Shown here: piece after piece, positions 1-10,334 of the stretch
How the letters are laid out: each line of letters opens with the position of its first letter
How positions within the stretch are numbered: position 1 is the first letter of the stretch
Assembly: GCA_029568995.1 (NCBI GenBank)
Contig: JAKPYU010000117.1
Span: 1 to 35,517 of the forward strand
Direction: 5' to 3'
DNA length: 35,517 nt
DNA from: Candidatus Omnitrophota bacterium
GTDB lineage: Bacteria > Hinthialibacterota > Hinthialibacteria > Hinthialibacterales > JAKPRU01
Made by a program: the position numbers and the translations under genes
The notes under the pieces: model-generated
Databases searched by the model: none
What the model was told of the DNA's origin: nothing
Seen by the model: the letters and a program-made list of their open reading frames with translations, nothing else

Positions 1-1179
1 GCCGCGCTGCGTTCCCTGGTGGATATCACAACCAGCCTGGCTTCCTCGCTGGACCGGGAGATTGTGCTTGGAAAAGTCGTTCAGCAGACAGCGGTTCTTC
101 TTTCGGCGAAGCTGTGTTCCCTGATGCTGCTCGATTCGGAGGGGAAACAGCTTGTGCTGGAATCGGCGTACGGTTGCAGCCTGGAGTACCTGGAGAAGCC
201 GCCGTTATCCGTCTCCGATTCTCTGCTGGGGCGTGTGGTGCGCAACGGGGAGGTGATTCGAATCCCGGATGTGCGGGTCGAGCCGAGTTATGTCCACCGG
301 GAATTGGCGAAACGGGAGGTTCTCTGTTCGCTGCTGGCCGCGCCGGTTCAATTTGCCGGGGAGATTCTGGGCGTGCTGAATGTCTATTCCGCAACGCCGC
401 GTCATTGGACCGAGCAGGAGGAGGACCTGCTTCGGGCGGTGGCCTCCAGCGCGGCGGCGGCTATCCAGAACGCCTCTTTGCTGGACCGGATTGTGGAGAT
501 CGAGCAGAAAGCGAGCCAGGCAACGCGGCTCTCCACCCTGGGCGAGATGACCGCCTCTCTCGCGCACCAGATCCGCAATCCGCTTGCCGTGGTGAATATG
601 CTGATTCACTCCTGGGAATCGCTGTCTCTGCCGGACCCGGTTCATGCCGACCTGCGCGTGATTTCCGAGAACATCAACGGACTCAACCGGATTGTGGAAG
701 GCGCTCTGGCCTTGGCGCGCGGGCAATCGCCTCACCCCGTGGAGTGTTCTCTACCGGAGATAGTGGATGGGCTTCTTCTGCTGTTGCGTCATCAGATCCG
801 CGATAAGCACGTTCAATTTGCGAGCGAGATTCCCGAAGACAGCGCCGTTTTGTTTGCGGACCGCGAGCAGGTGGAGCAGGCGCTTCTGAACCTGGTTGTG
901 AATGCCGTGCAAGCGGTGTCCGAAGGGGGGCAGGTGGGGATACGGTCCCGGCGCATTTCGGGCGGCATGGCTGTCGAGGTATGGGATGACGGTCCGGGGA
1001 TACCTTCTGAGATCCGTGCGACTTTGTTTGAGGCGTTTGTCACGACCAAGCCCGGCGGCCTGGGTCTGGGACTCCCTGTTGTGCATCGAATTGTCCGTGA
1101 ACATGGCGGAAAGATTACAGTAAAAGACCGTCCCGGCGGCGGGACTACGTTTGTGCTGGAGTTTCCGGAAGGGCGATGA
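1..1179 (+). CDS. GAF-domain sensor histidine kinase (5' end cut by window)
   Basis: This is the C-terminal part of a soluble two-component sensor kinase that would autophosphorylate on histidine and pass the phosphate to a response regulator. The frame is open from base 1 with no convincing start, so the gene probably begins upstream; a GTG at 19 is in frame but lacks a clear ribosome site. In the visible part, residues about 5-155 form a GAF sensor domain. A HisKA helix follows with the H-box LAHQIRNPLAVV (His at visible residue 189). The HATPase domain shows the N-box LLNLVVNAVQAV, the G1 box DDGPGIP and the G2 box GLGLGLPVVH. The kinase core resembles the NtrB/AtoS class. No receiver or transmembrane segment is visible. 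The cognate regulator is not in the window. The kinase assignment is firm; the signal and the true N-terminus are unknown. Confidence 0.9.
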   Translation, partial: AALRSLVDITTSLASSLDREIVLGKVVQQTAVLLSAKLCSLMLLDSEGKQLVLESAYGCSLEYLEKPPLSVSDSLLGRVVRNGEVIRIPDVRVEPSYVHRELAKREVLCSLLAAPVQFAGEILGVLNVYSATPRHWTEQEEDLLRAVASSAAAAIQNASLLDRIVEIEQKASQATRLSTLGEMTASLAHQIRNPLAVVNMLIHSWESLSLPDPVHADLRVISENINGLNRIVEGALALARGQSPHPVECSLPEIVDGLLLLLRHQIRDKHVQFASEIPEDSAVLFADREQVEQALLNLVVNAVQAVSEGGQVGIRSRRISGGMAVEVWDDGPGIPSEIRATLFEAFVTTKPGGLGLGLPVVHRIVREHGGKITVKDRPGGGTTFVLEFPEGR

Positions 1180-1180
1180 C

Positions 1181-1218
1181 GGGGTGGGGGGGGGGTGCGA
1201 TGACGGGAGGGGGGAGGA
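1181..1218 (+). other. G-run cluster with G-quadruplex potential
   Basis: Directly after the kinase stop codon there are runs of 4, 10, 3 and 6 guanines separated by short spacers. This fits a G-quadruplex pattern on the plus strand. The phrase GCGATGACGG recurs on both sides, so the stretch may be part of a degraded dispersed repeat. No function is shown. Confidence 0.35.
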
Positions 1219-1219
1219 T

Positions 1220-1274
1220 GAGATCGCCACGTCGCGGCCCTTCGCAGACTCCGGGCCGCTCCTCGCGATGACGG
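1220..1274 (-). repeat. Partial copy of MITE-like dispersed repeat
   Basis: These 55 bases match the reverse complement of 32640-32694 with two mismatches. The copy ends at 1274 in TCGCGATGACGG, the same 12-base terminus that bounds the longer element at 32640-32808. The other end of the element is missing here, so it is a partial copy lying between two convergent genes. Confidence 0.75.
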
Positions 1275-1314
1275 TTGTCACCGAGCTTTTCCAGGAATTT
1301 ACCCCCCCCCTCAA

Positions 1315-1335
1315 TTCCCCCGTGAACGGGGGGAA
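1315..1335. terminator. Hairpin between convergent kinase and ligA genes
   Basis: TTCCCCCG and CGGGGGGAA pair around a TGAA loop, with one unpaired G. The hairpin lies 12 bases past the ligA stop on the minus strand and could end transcription from both sides. There is no clear U-tract, so a terminator role is inferred from position only. Confidence 0.35.
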
Positions 1336-1346
1336 GCAAAGAGGAT

Positions 1347-3419
<2,073 letters not shown>

Positions 3420-3427
3420 ACCCAAGC

Positions 3428-3468
3428 CGTCATTCCGGCGGAAGCCGGAATCCAGAAAAGGCGTCAGC
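3428..3468 (+). repeat. Dispersed CGTCATTCC hairpin repeat, copy 1
   Basis: A 41-base REP-like element with a stem formed by ATTCCGGC and GCCGGAAT. A second copy at 33838-33878 differs at about five positions. It sits in the gap between ligA and the TPR gene, 8 bases from another dispersed repeat. Confidence 0.7.
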
Positions 3469-3496
3469 TGCGCTGCCGCACTCCAAGGTCTTGCTT

Positions 3497-5314
3497 TTAT
3501 CGTGTTGCCGTGCCTGACGGCGTCCCGTTCTTCTTCAGCTTTTCCAGTCGCTTCTGCGCTTCTGCCAGATATTCGGCCTGCTGCGGTTGACCCGTGGCGG
3601 ACTGAATATAGCGATCCCAGGCCCCGATGGCCCTGGGGGGATCGAGTTTCTCATAAATCATCGCCAGAAGATAAAACACTCGTGACTCTTTCGGATTCTG
3701 CTCTAAAGTTGGTTCGATCTGTGCAGCGGCCTTCTGGTACTCCCCGCGTTCGTAGAGAAGTTGAGCGTAATTAAAACGAATCACAAGATCCTCCGGCGCG
3801 AGTTGGACAGCCTGTTGGTAAGTGGCTTCGGCCTCGTCCAGGTTCCCAAGCGCTTTGAGTGTATTCGCCAGGTTATTGCGGGCCTGACGGTGTTTGGGGT
3901 CACACTCGATGGCGCTCCGGTAAGATGCGGCGGCCTCTTCCAGTTGCCCCTGTTTCTGGCGGATCAGACCGAGGTTGAAATGTGCCGAGGCATTTTGCGG
4001 ATCGATTTCCAGTAATCGGTGGAATGTGCTTTCGGCAGGGGCCATTTCCCCCAGATTCGCATAGGCCACCCCCAGATTATTGAGGGCGTCTTTTCGATCC
4101 GGGTCGGCCTCCAACGCCCGCAGATAGGACTCGACTGCTTCCGGATACCTGTTCTGACGGTCGAGAATCAACCCCAGGTTGTAATGGGCCACTGAATGAT
4201 CGGATTTCAGCGCAATCGCCTCACGCAGCGCCTTCTCCGCTTCTTCATAGCGCCCCAGCTGTCCCAAGGCCCTGCCGAGGCCATTCAAGGCCGGGGCGTA
4301 AGTCGGATTGATCTTGATTTCCTCCTGGTATTCGCGAACGGCATCTTCATATTGGTTCTTGGCGAAATAGAGGCTCGCCAGGTTGGCGTGGCCTGTGGGG
4401 AAGTTCGGGCGCAGGTCCAGGAGTTGGCGATAAGTTGCGATGGCGGCATCCAGATCCTGCTCGTTATCGAGTGACCGCCCCAAGTTATATAGCGCATCGG
4501 AATGGCCCGGTACGGACTGAAGCGCGGCCTGGAACGCAACGATAGCCTCGGCATGTCGCCCCAGATGGCGGTAGCAGCTCCCCAGGTTGTTGTAAGCATC
4601 GGCGAAGGATGGTTCCAATTGCAGAGCCGCCTCGTATTCCGAGACCGCTTCCGCAAACTGGCCCTGGACCTCGTACGTGATGCCAAGATTGTAATGCGTC
4701 CCGAAATCGTTCTGATCCAGTTCCAGGACCTTTCGATATTCTTTCTCGGCGTCTTCATAACGTCCGGCCCCATGCAGAGACAGGGCCAGGTTGAAATGTC
4801 CACGGGGATTGTCCGGCAGAATGGCCACGGCTTCCCGGAGCTGTTCGACGGCTTCTTCGTAAAGGCCCTTACTTTCCAGGACGACTCCCAGGTTCAAGCG
4901 CACCTCGAACGAGTTCCGGTCGAGGTCCAGCGCGACCGCCAATTCCCGGAGTGCCTCGTTATCCTGGTCGGCGTCCATCAGAGCGCGCGCGAGGTAGGTT
5001 CGAACTTCCACGCTATCGGGGCTGATTCGAGCCGCCGTGCGATAGGATTCGATTGCCTCGGCGAGGTACCCGGTGTTCTGATGCACATATCCCAACAGGA
5101 GATACGAGGACAGATGGTCGGGAGAGCATTCCAGGGCACGATTCAGGAGATCCACAACCTCCGTTGTCCGTTCCTGCTTTTCGTCCTTTTCATACAGGAC
5201 GCGGGCCTGCTGATACAGGTCATCCGCCGAGGATGGATCGGAAGTCCGACCCGAATCTGCAGAGGGGATCTGCAGAATCAGCATGAGGGAATACAGCAGG
5301 CATGTGAGTTTCAT
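3497..5314 (-). CDS. Exported tandem TPR-repeat protein
   Basis: The product consists almost wholly of tetratricopeptide repeats, which form a superhelical scaffold for protein binding; the partner is unknown. I chose the ATG at 5314 because it starts a typical signal peptide (MKLTCLLYSLMLILQIPSADS) with GGAG upstream. An in-frame ATG at 5383 would add 23 hydrophilic residues before the hydrophobic segment. The mature part shows about 15 consecutive 34-residue repeats with the usual G-Y/N-NLG, A and P positions, then a short Lys-rich tail. There is no lipobox cysteine, transferase domain or membrane anchor, so it is probably periplasmic or secreted. It is divergent from the prepilin-like gene and has its own promoter candidate. 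O-GlcNAc-transferase-like repeats look similar, but no catalytic domain is present. Confidence 0.85.
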   Translation of the reverse strand: MKLTCLLYSLMLILQIPSADSGRTSDPSSADDLYQQARVLYEKDEKQERTTEVVDLLNRALECSPDHLSSYLLLGYVHQNTGYLAEAIESYRTAARISPDSVEVRTYLARALMDADQDNEALRELAVALDLDRNSFEVRLNLGVVLESKGLYEEAVEQLREAVAILPDNPRGHFNLALSLHGAGRYEDAEKEYRKVLELDQNDFGTHYNLGITYEVQGQFAEAVSEYEAALQLEPSFADAYNNLGSCYRHLGRHAEAIVAFQAALQSVPGHSDALYNLGRSLDNEQDLDAAIATYRQLLDLRPNFPTGHANLASLYFAKNQYEDAVREYQEEIKINPTYAPALNGLGRALGQLGRYEEAEKALREAIALKSDHSVAHYNLGLILDRQNRYPEAVESYLRALEADPDRKDALNNLGVAYANLGEMAPAESTFHRLLEIDPQNASAHFNLGLIRQKQGQLEEAAASYRSAIECDPKHRQARNNLANTLKALGNLDEAEATYQQAVQLAPEDLVIRFNYAQLLYERGEYQKAAAQIEPTLEQNPKESRVFYLLAMIYEKLDPPRAIGAWDRYIQSATGQPQQAEYLAEAQKRLEKLKKNGTPSGTATR

Positions 5315-5389
5315 CACGAATCGACTCCCGGCACATTCCGGTTCAGGAGGGAATCCTGGAGAATCGGATTCGATCCGATTCATCCGGAT

Positions 5390-5418
5390 TATCTAACGTT
5401 CTCCGCGATTCAGACAAG
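5390..5418 (-). promoter_or_regulatory. Possible sigma-70 promoter of the TPR gene
   Basis: On the minus strand TTGTCT (5418-5413) is followed after 17 bases by TAGATA (5395-5390). Transcription would begin near 5383, giving about a 70-base leader before the ATG at 5314. This agrees with the signal-peptide-based start. The match was made by eye. Confidence 0.4.
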
Positions 5419-5477
5419 CCGAACGGGCAGAAAACCAGGAATTTCCCGAGGATATCGGTTGCCACTGACCACATAAA

Positions 5478-5507
5478 TTGACACAGGGTCGGGTTTGGGC
5501 GTATACA
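5478..5507 (+). promoter_or_regulatory. Sigma-70-like promoter of the prepilin-like gene
   Basis: A consensus TTGACA at 5478-5483 is followed after 18 bases by TATACA at 5502-5507. The predicted start near 5514 leaves about 50 bases of leader before the ATG at 5564. Confidence 0.6.
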
Positions 5508-5563
5508 GAACGTAGTTCAGTAGAGCGTTTCTGCAGATTATGAATTCCGACGGAGATTGGATC

Positions 5564-6121
5564 ATGCGTAAACGCAGCATATTTGGATTCACACTCATCG
5601 AATTATTGATCGTGGTGGCGATTATCGGAATCCTGGCGGCGATTGCCGTGCCGAATTTCATGAATGCGCGGATGAAGGCGAAGATTGCACGCGTTGAGTC
5701 CGAGTTCAATGCCATCAGCACGGCGTTTCGGATGTACCTGCTGGATTCAAACGGACGTCTTCCGCAATGGACGCAACTCGGCTGGCATGTTGCCTGGGCG
5801 AAATTCACAACCCCTGTTGCCTATATGAGCGTACTTCCGTTCGATCTGTTCCAGCCCAATCGGGAAGACCTGCAAGTGCACGATCATCTCTATTACGAGT
5901 ATTCAGGATGTCTCGGAAAGGTATCCATGAACAATTCCGCGAATAAGGGAAAAGTGAGCGATTTCGTGTTGGCCAGTATCGGGCCGGACATTGACGATGA
6001 TACGGATCTGATCTCCGATTATCCGAAGAGCCTGGTGTTCATCCCGTACAACGTCAGCAACGGACTGAACAGCAACGGGGATATCCTGTATGAGACGGCA
6101 CCCGGCCTGAATCCCTCATGA
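5564..6121 (+). CDS. Type IV prepilin-like (pseudopilin) protein
   Basis: The protein has a class III signal peptide: a short basic leader (MRKRSIFG) followed by FTLIELLIVVAIIGILAAIA, so prepilin peptidase should cut after the Gly and methylate the Phe. Glu at +5 of the mature protein is conserved. The long hydrophobic helix would anchor it and drive assembly into a pilus or type II pseudopilus. I chose the ATG at 5564 because GGAG lies 8 bases upstream and the leader then has normal length; the ATG at 5540 would add 8 residues. The mature domain contains a segment 'FTTPVAYM' seen, from memory, in large prepilin families of planctomycetes and candidate phyla, often in many copies per genome. 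No pilus or secretion assembly gene lies nearby, so its machine is encoded elsewhere. Confidence 0.88.
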   Translation: MRKRSIFGFTLIELLIVVAIIGILAAIAVPNFMNARMKAKIARVESEFNAISTAFRMYLLDSNGRLPQWTQLGWHVAWAKFTTPVAYMSVLPFDLFQPNREDLQVHDHLYYEYSGCLGKVSMNNSANKGKVSDFVLASIGPDIDDDTDLISDYPKSLVFIPYNVSNGLNSNGDILYETAPGLNPS

Positions 6122-6143
6122 CGGCCGGAGGGGGAATCGAAGA

Positions 6144-6584
6144 TCAATCACCGTCCGGCAGGCGACCGGATGTTCGGACTCTTGAACGGAGGTGGGGACC
6201 GGAAGCGCGACCCCGGGGCGAATCCTGACGAGACTGACTGTCTCGCGACCGGAGACGTACCACGTACTGTGGCCTGGGTGACCCCTTTCGAGACCATAAG
6301 ACCGCGATAAGGAATCCGATTACGATCCCGGCAAGGTCCGCGAGAGCATCGGTGGCTTCCAGGGTTCCCAGTCCCAGGCTGTCGCCCCATTCCTTCCAGA
6401 TCCCCAGCACGGCAACGGCGACAATTCCCAGAACGGCTCCGGCGACGAGTTGTTTGCGTCGGATGGTCTGTGCCGCACTCATCTGCCAAATCGCCACCCT
6501 GGTGTCCGATGCGCGCGAAAAGAACAACAAGACCACCCCGAAGGCAATCAGCGCTGATATAATCAAGTGAAGAATCTTGTCCAT
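6144..6584 (-). CDS. Small VanZ/DUF2279-like membrane protein
   Basis: A 146-residue protein with three predicted membrane helices (about 4-24, 46-63, 80-97) and a basic, Arg/Ser-rich tail of about 45 residues. The pattern DK-LH near the N-terminus, GIWKEWGD in the middle and DALADLAGIVIGFLIA at the third helix matches the VanZ/DUF2279-like small membrane families. Their function is poorly known, but they are often found near surface-polysaccharide genes. The start at 6584 has GGAGAG five bases upstream. It is the last gene in line behind the Wza/Wzc genes on the same strand, 91 bases after the tyrosine kinase stop, so it may belong to that operon. The tail is atypical and may be poorly conserved. 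Confidence 0.65.
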   Translation of the reverse strand: MDKILHLIISALIAFGVVLLFFSRASDTRVAIWQMSAAQTIRRKQLVAGAVLGIVAVAVLGIWKEWGDSLGLGTLEATDALADLAGIVIGFLIAVLWSRKGSPRPQYVVRLRSRDSQSRQDSPRGRASGPHLRSRVRTSGRLPDGD

Positions 6585-6675
6585 ACCAACTCTCCGACGA
6601 TCCCCAAAGGTCTCGTAACTGTATCACCATGCGGCAAGTTGGGAGAAGCCTCTTGCGGAGACTTGCGGGAAGAAA

Positions 6676-9006
6676 TTACGCGCTGCTTTCGGAAGGCTCC
6701 CCGTACCCTTCCGCGTATCCGTAATCGTATCCGTAACCGTATTGCCGATACGCCCGCCGCTCCCGTTTGGGCACACGGTTCAACACAATACCGTAGATAT
6801 CCCCACCAGCCGCTCGGATATGGTCGATTCCGCTGTTCACCGCATCGCGCGGGACCTTTCCGCAATTGACCACGATGATGTTCCGGTCGCAATGGGCCGC
6901 CAATATGGAGGCATCGGGAACCGCCAGGACGGGCGAACCGTCCAGCAGGACAAAATCGCAACAGGCCCGCAGCTCCTCCAAGGCCCGCACGGTCATATCC
7001 GAAGCCAGGAGATCGGCGGGGCGATCCACCTTGGCCCCGGCGCTGACCAGGAAGGCGTTGGGGACCTCGGTTTCATGCAGCACTTCTTTGGCATCGGCGG
7101 TCTGAAACAGGATGTCGACAAAACCCGGTTCGCGGAATTCACCGAACAGGGTGTGCAAACGAGGGGTCCTCAAATCACAATCGACGACGGCAGTCTTCTT
7201 GCCCGAACGAGCCAGCGCGAACGCCAGATTCACCGCGACGGTGGTCTTTCCTTCATCCGGCAGACTGCTGGTGATCAGAATCACCTGACTGGGGGCCTGC
7301 ATGGCAGAAAAGAGCACCGCTGTCCGCAACGCCACAAACGATTCCGGGGTCGGGGACGACAGCCTGCCTTCCTCCGGGGGACGGAGGGATTCCATCTCCG
7401 GCGGGGATTCGTAATCGGGGATACATCCGATCATGGGCACGCCGGTGTAGCGTTCCACCTCGGCCGGTGTGCGGATGGTATCGTCCTGGTATTCGAGGAA
7501 CAGCACTGTGCACAATCCCGCGCCCAGGGCCGCCGCAAGCGTCATCAGCATGGAAGCGAGCAGGTTCCGGTTGATCGGCTTGAGGGGCATTTCCGCCTGG
7601 TCGATGATCGCAAATGTGCGCTCGCCGGCATCTTCTCGCGCCTCGATACTGGCCTGTGCATTCTGCAGGTCTTCCATGAGTTTTTCATACTTGGTGATCA
7701 GGCTTTGGCGACTGCGCTCCATCTGGTTGATGTCTTCAATCTCGGTTTCACGGACATATTTCTCGCGGATGAGCTCCTGTTCCTGTCCGACCAGCTCGGC
7801 TTCCCGCTGCGAGGTTTCCCGGTACTTGGTTTCCAGTCGATCTACAATCGCGCGCCGTTCGGTCTCGATCTGGTCGTCCAGCGCGTTGAGCTGATCCAGG
7901 GCCGCCCGGTACTTGGGATGATTCTCAAGGTACTTCGTCTGGATAATAATCCAATTCTGTTCCGCTTCCGCCCGTTTGGTGATCAGTGTCTGGAGCAGGG
8001 GAGAGTCCAGGGCGTCCTCCAGGAGCGCCTCCGGGTCGCCCACCTGTCCCATTTCATAAACGGCTTCGTATTCCGCCTGTGCTCTCCGACGTTCGTCCGA
8101 GGTAGCCCCCAGGCTCTCTCGAAGACGGGTCAGCCGGTCGTCGATATCCTGAATGGTCCGGTCCTGAGAGGGATCTCCGATTTCAAACAGGTCATGGTCC
8201 CTTTTATATTGAACGATGCTTTCCGATTGAGCCTGAATTTGCCTGTTTGTTTCATCAATCTGGGTTTGAATACTGCGGACGTAATCCTCGGTATAGGCGG
8301 AATTGGATCGGCTGCTCTGAAGGATATAGGCCTGGGTATGGATGTTGGCAATGGTTGCGGCAACAAACGGGCTGTGGGATCGAAAATGAACATCGATCAA
8401 TTGCGGAGTTTTCCGATTGGACTCGACGGTCAACCGTTTCTCGTAGACATTCACCAGCGCGGTCATCAGGGGGGAAATATCCGTGCTGGACAACGCTTTG
8501 TTGGGCTGGTTCAGGTTTCGTCGAATGGCCTCGGTTGCCGTTTGAACAATCTTGGCAAGCCGACTGTCGTCCTCCGAAGAAGGTCTCTGGAACAGGTAGA
8601 CGAATGGGGGATCGTCGGGTTCCAGGAATTCTCTCAGATTCCCCAATTCCAGCATTTCGATAACGGAACGGCAAAGCTCGCGGCTCTTGAGCAATTCGAC
8701 CTGGGTCCTGTAGAAATCGCTGGTGACATTCTCGAAATCCATGAATTCCTGGATGGTGAAGACTTGTTTCTTTTCCTCGACCTTCACTTGGGAATTCGAC
8801 TGGTAGACTGGGGGATCCTTGTATATAAAGGCGATTCCGAGAAGGAGGACAACAGTCGCCACCGTGGAGAATCCCCAGATGTGGCGCATGAACATCTCGT
8901 GCAGAGATCGAACGGAAAAGATCTCCTCCTCATCCATCTCCGGGGCGGTCGGAGCCGGGATGGTGGCCGGTGGCGGTGCAGCGGATTGGAGTTCGTTATC
9001 GAGCAT
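6676..9006 (-). CDS. Wzc-like polysaccharide co-polymerase with tyrosine autokinase
   Basis: This inner-membrane protein would control chain length and export of capsule or exopolysaccharide together with the Wza-like protein encoded just upstream. It has 776 residues. The N-terminal Wzz domain has a first helix at about 44-64. A long periplasmic coiled-coil region spans about 190-470, and a second helix (LLASMLMTLAAALGAGLCTVLF) lies near 490-515. The cytoplasmic BY-kinase domain shows Walker A SSLPDEGKTTVAVN, Walker A' VVDCDLRTPRLH and Walker B FVLLDGSP. The C-terminus has seven clustered tyrosines (YRQYGYGYDYGY...), the autophosphorylation tail of this family. Kinase and co-polymerase are in one chain, as in proteobacterial Wzc. 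Cycling of tail phosphorylation is the known control of such systems. No dedicated phosphatase is seen nearby. Confidence 0.93.
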   Translation of the reverse strand: MLDNELQSAAPPPATIPAPTAPEMDEEEIFSVRSLHEMFMRHIWGFSTVATVVLLLGIAFIYKDPPVYQSNSQVKVEEKKQVFTIQEFMDFENVTSDFYRTQVELLKSRELCRSVIEMLELGNLREFLEPDDPPFVYLFQRPSSEDDSRLAKIVQTATEAIRRNLNQPNKALSSTDISPLMTALVNVYEKRLTVESNRKTPQLIDVHFRSHSPFVAATIANIHTQAYILQSSRSNSAYTEDYVRSIQTQIDETNRQIQAQSESIVQYKRDHDLFEIGDPSQDRTIQDIDDRLTRLRESLGATSDERRRAQAEYEAVYEMGQVGDPEALLEDALDSPLLQTLITKRAEAEQNWIIIQTKYLENHPKYRAALDQLNALDDQIETERRAIVDRLETKYRETSQREAELVGQEQELIREKYVRETEIEDINQMERSRQSLITKYEKLMEDLQNAQASIEAREDAGERTFAIIDQAEMPLKPINRNLLASMLMTLAAALGAGLCTVLFLEYQDDTIRTPAEVERYTGVPMIGCIPDYESPPEMESLRPPEEGRLSSPTPESFVALRTAVLFSAMQAPSQVILITSSLPDEGKTTVAVNLAFALARSGKKTAVVDCDLRTPRLHTLFGEFREPGFVDILFQTADAKEVLHETEVPNAFLVSAGAKVDRPADLLASDMTVRALEELRACCDFVLLDGSPVLAVPDASILAAHCDRNIIVVNCGKVPRDAVNSGIDHIRAAGGDIYGIVLNRVPKRERRAYRQYGYGYDYGYAEGYGEPSESSA

Positions 9007-9023
9007 GGCAATTCATCGAATCC

Positions 9024-9052
9024 GTAGGGGCGGGTTTCAGATCCGCCTCTAC
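9024..9052. repeat. GCCCCTAC-type hairpin repeat (between wza-like and wzc-like genes)
   Basis: GTAGGGGCGG and CCGCCTCTAC pair with one G-T mismatch around a nine-base loop. It lies in the 130-base gap between the exporter and the kinase. Related hairpins with the same GTAGGGGC or GCCCCTAC end occur at 29343-29408 (two) and 33881-33906. Confidence 0.6.
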
Positions 9053-9136
9053 ATCTGTCCTGTTGTCTTATCCTCCCAAGAAAGCTCGCCTATCGTAAGT
9101 CTGAAATCGCCACGTCTTCCTTCCCAACATTTCGTG

Positions 9137-10315
9137 TCAATAGTCATTCAAGAAACTCCAGGGCAGACTGATCGGGAGCAATTTCCGTACCTTCGACGAG
9201 AAGGCCAGGAATCCTCCGCCAACCGTGATGATATCGCCCGGCTGGACCAGGGGATCTCTCTCCTTCCCGTTTCGGATGGTCTTGAGATCGTATCGCTCGA
9301 CCGTTCGTTCTCCCTTGGGATTCTCTCGGACGATGGTGATCCGGGTGCTGCTGAATTCCTGGCGGTCGCCGGCCATGGCCACGGCGCGGCTCAAGGTCAT
9401 ATCCTTCTCATAATGAAACTCACCCGGTGCTTGAACGTATCCGCCCACGAAGAAAGAATCTGCCATGGAGACGTAGATTAGATCCCCCGGCCCGACAGAC
9501 TGCAGCAATTGCGGGTCCTGTTCGGCCAACTGGCGCTTATCGAATACGATGGTTTCCCGCTTTCCTTCGGAATTGATCCGTTGCCAGAAAATGGCGTTGC
9601 CGGATTCCAGGGTACAACCACCGGCTGTCGCAATGGCGTCACGCACCGTGATTTCCCTGTCGATGTTATACTTGGATGGGCTTCTCACCGAACCCGACAC
9701 ATAAAACACATCGCTTTTCGGAATGATGATCTCATCCCCGGGTTCCAGAATAGGATTGTTCTTTTCGCGGATTTCCGGTTTCTCCGAATAGAGATCGCCA
9801 TGGCGGATACGGAGTGCCGTCCCATCGGATTTTTGGATGACAATGGCCGGTCCGGCGTTCTCATCCGCAATTCCCCCGTAATCCGCCAGGAATTCTCGCA
9901 GGCGGGTTCCGGGCATGAGAGGATAGATACCGGGTTTGCCGATTGATCCGGAGAGAGTGACAACGGAATTCCTTTGTTTCGTCAGAGTCACATTCACGGA
10001 GGGAAATCGCAGGAATCGCTTGTCCCGCAAGAGCTGTTCCATCGATCGGGCGAGGCTGTGCGCGGAATGCCCGCCGGCATCCACACGTTCCAGAAGGGGA
10101 TAGCTGAAATCCCCGGACGCGGATACCACCACCTCCATGGAGAGTTCCGGTTCCTCGTAAACCTCGATTTTCAGGATGTCGCCCGGACCGATAGCCGGGT
10201 CTGCGGCATGCACGAATGTGCCGGTCAGGGCAAACATTGCCGTCAGCACAGGCAACCCGTATCGGAGAAGAGAGTGGAGTATTGCCATCCTGGTGATCCC
10301 GTAATGTTCTCTCAT
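9137..10315 (-). CDS. Wza-like outer-membrane polysaccharide export protein
   Basis: The protein belongs to the polysaccharide export (OPX) family, which forms the outer-membrane and periplasmic channel for capsule or exopolysaccharide. After a signal peptide (hydrophobic core LPVLTAMFALTG, likely cut after VHA) comes the Poly_export domain starting IGPGDILKIEVYEEPEL. At least two SLBB domains follow (VTLSGSIGKPGIYPL, FYVSGSVRSPSKYNI), and possibly a third (FFVGGYVQAPGEFHY). The signal peptide has no lipobox cysteine, unlike Escherichia coli Wza. The start is uncertain: ATG at 10315 gives a basic n-region, ATG at 10288 a shorter one, and an earlier frame-open ATG at 10429 would overlap the upstream gene. 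It lies between the STAS-PilZ gene and the Wzc-like gene in one operon. No polymerase or flippase is encoded nearby. Confidence 0.9.
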   Translation of the reverse strand: MREHYGITRMAILHSLLRYGLPVLTAMFALTGTFVHAADPAIGPGDILKIEVYEEPELSMEVVVSASGDFSYPLLERVDAGGHSAHSLARSMEQLLRDKRFLRFPSVNVTLTKQRNSVVTLSGSIGKPGIYPLMPGTRLREFLADYGGIADENAGPAIVIQKSDGTALRIRHGDLYSEKPEIREKNNPILEPGDEIIIPKSDVFYVSGSVRSPSKYNIDREITVRDAIATAGGCTLESGNAIFWQRINSEGKRETIVFDKRQLAEQDPQLLQSVGPGDLIYVSMADSFFVGGYVQAPGEFHYEKDMTLSRAVAMAGDRQEFSSTRITIVRENPKGERTVERYDLKTIRNGKERDPLVQPGDIITVGGGFLAFSSKVRKLLPISLPWSFLNDY

Positions 10316-10316
10316 G

Positions 10317-10331
10317 GTATACAAAGTATAC
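10317..10331. promoter_or_regulatory. GTATAC-AAA-GTATAC inverted repeat ahead of the exporter gene
   Basis: Two copies of the self-complementary hexamer GTATAC, three bases apart, form a 15-base inverted repeat. It lies between the STAS-PilZ stop and the exporter start. On the minus strand it also reads TATACT, so it could be an operator or an internal -10 element. No -35 match was seen. Confidence 0.35.
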
Positions 10332-10334
10332 GAA

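Noticed and set aside
6742-9027. A 761-codon plus-strand frame opposite the Wzc-like gene
   Set aside because: It is the shadow of a clear tyrosine-kinase gene; its translation has no coherent family pattern.
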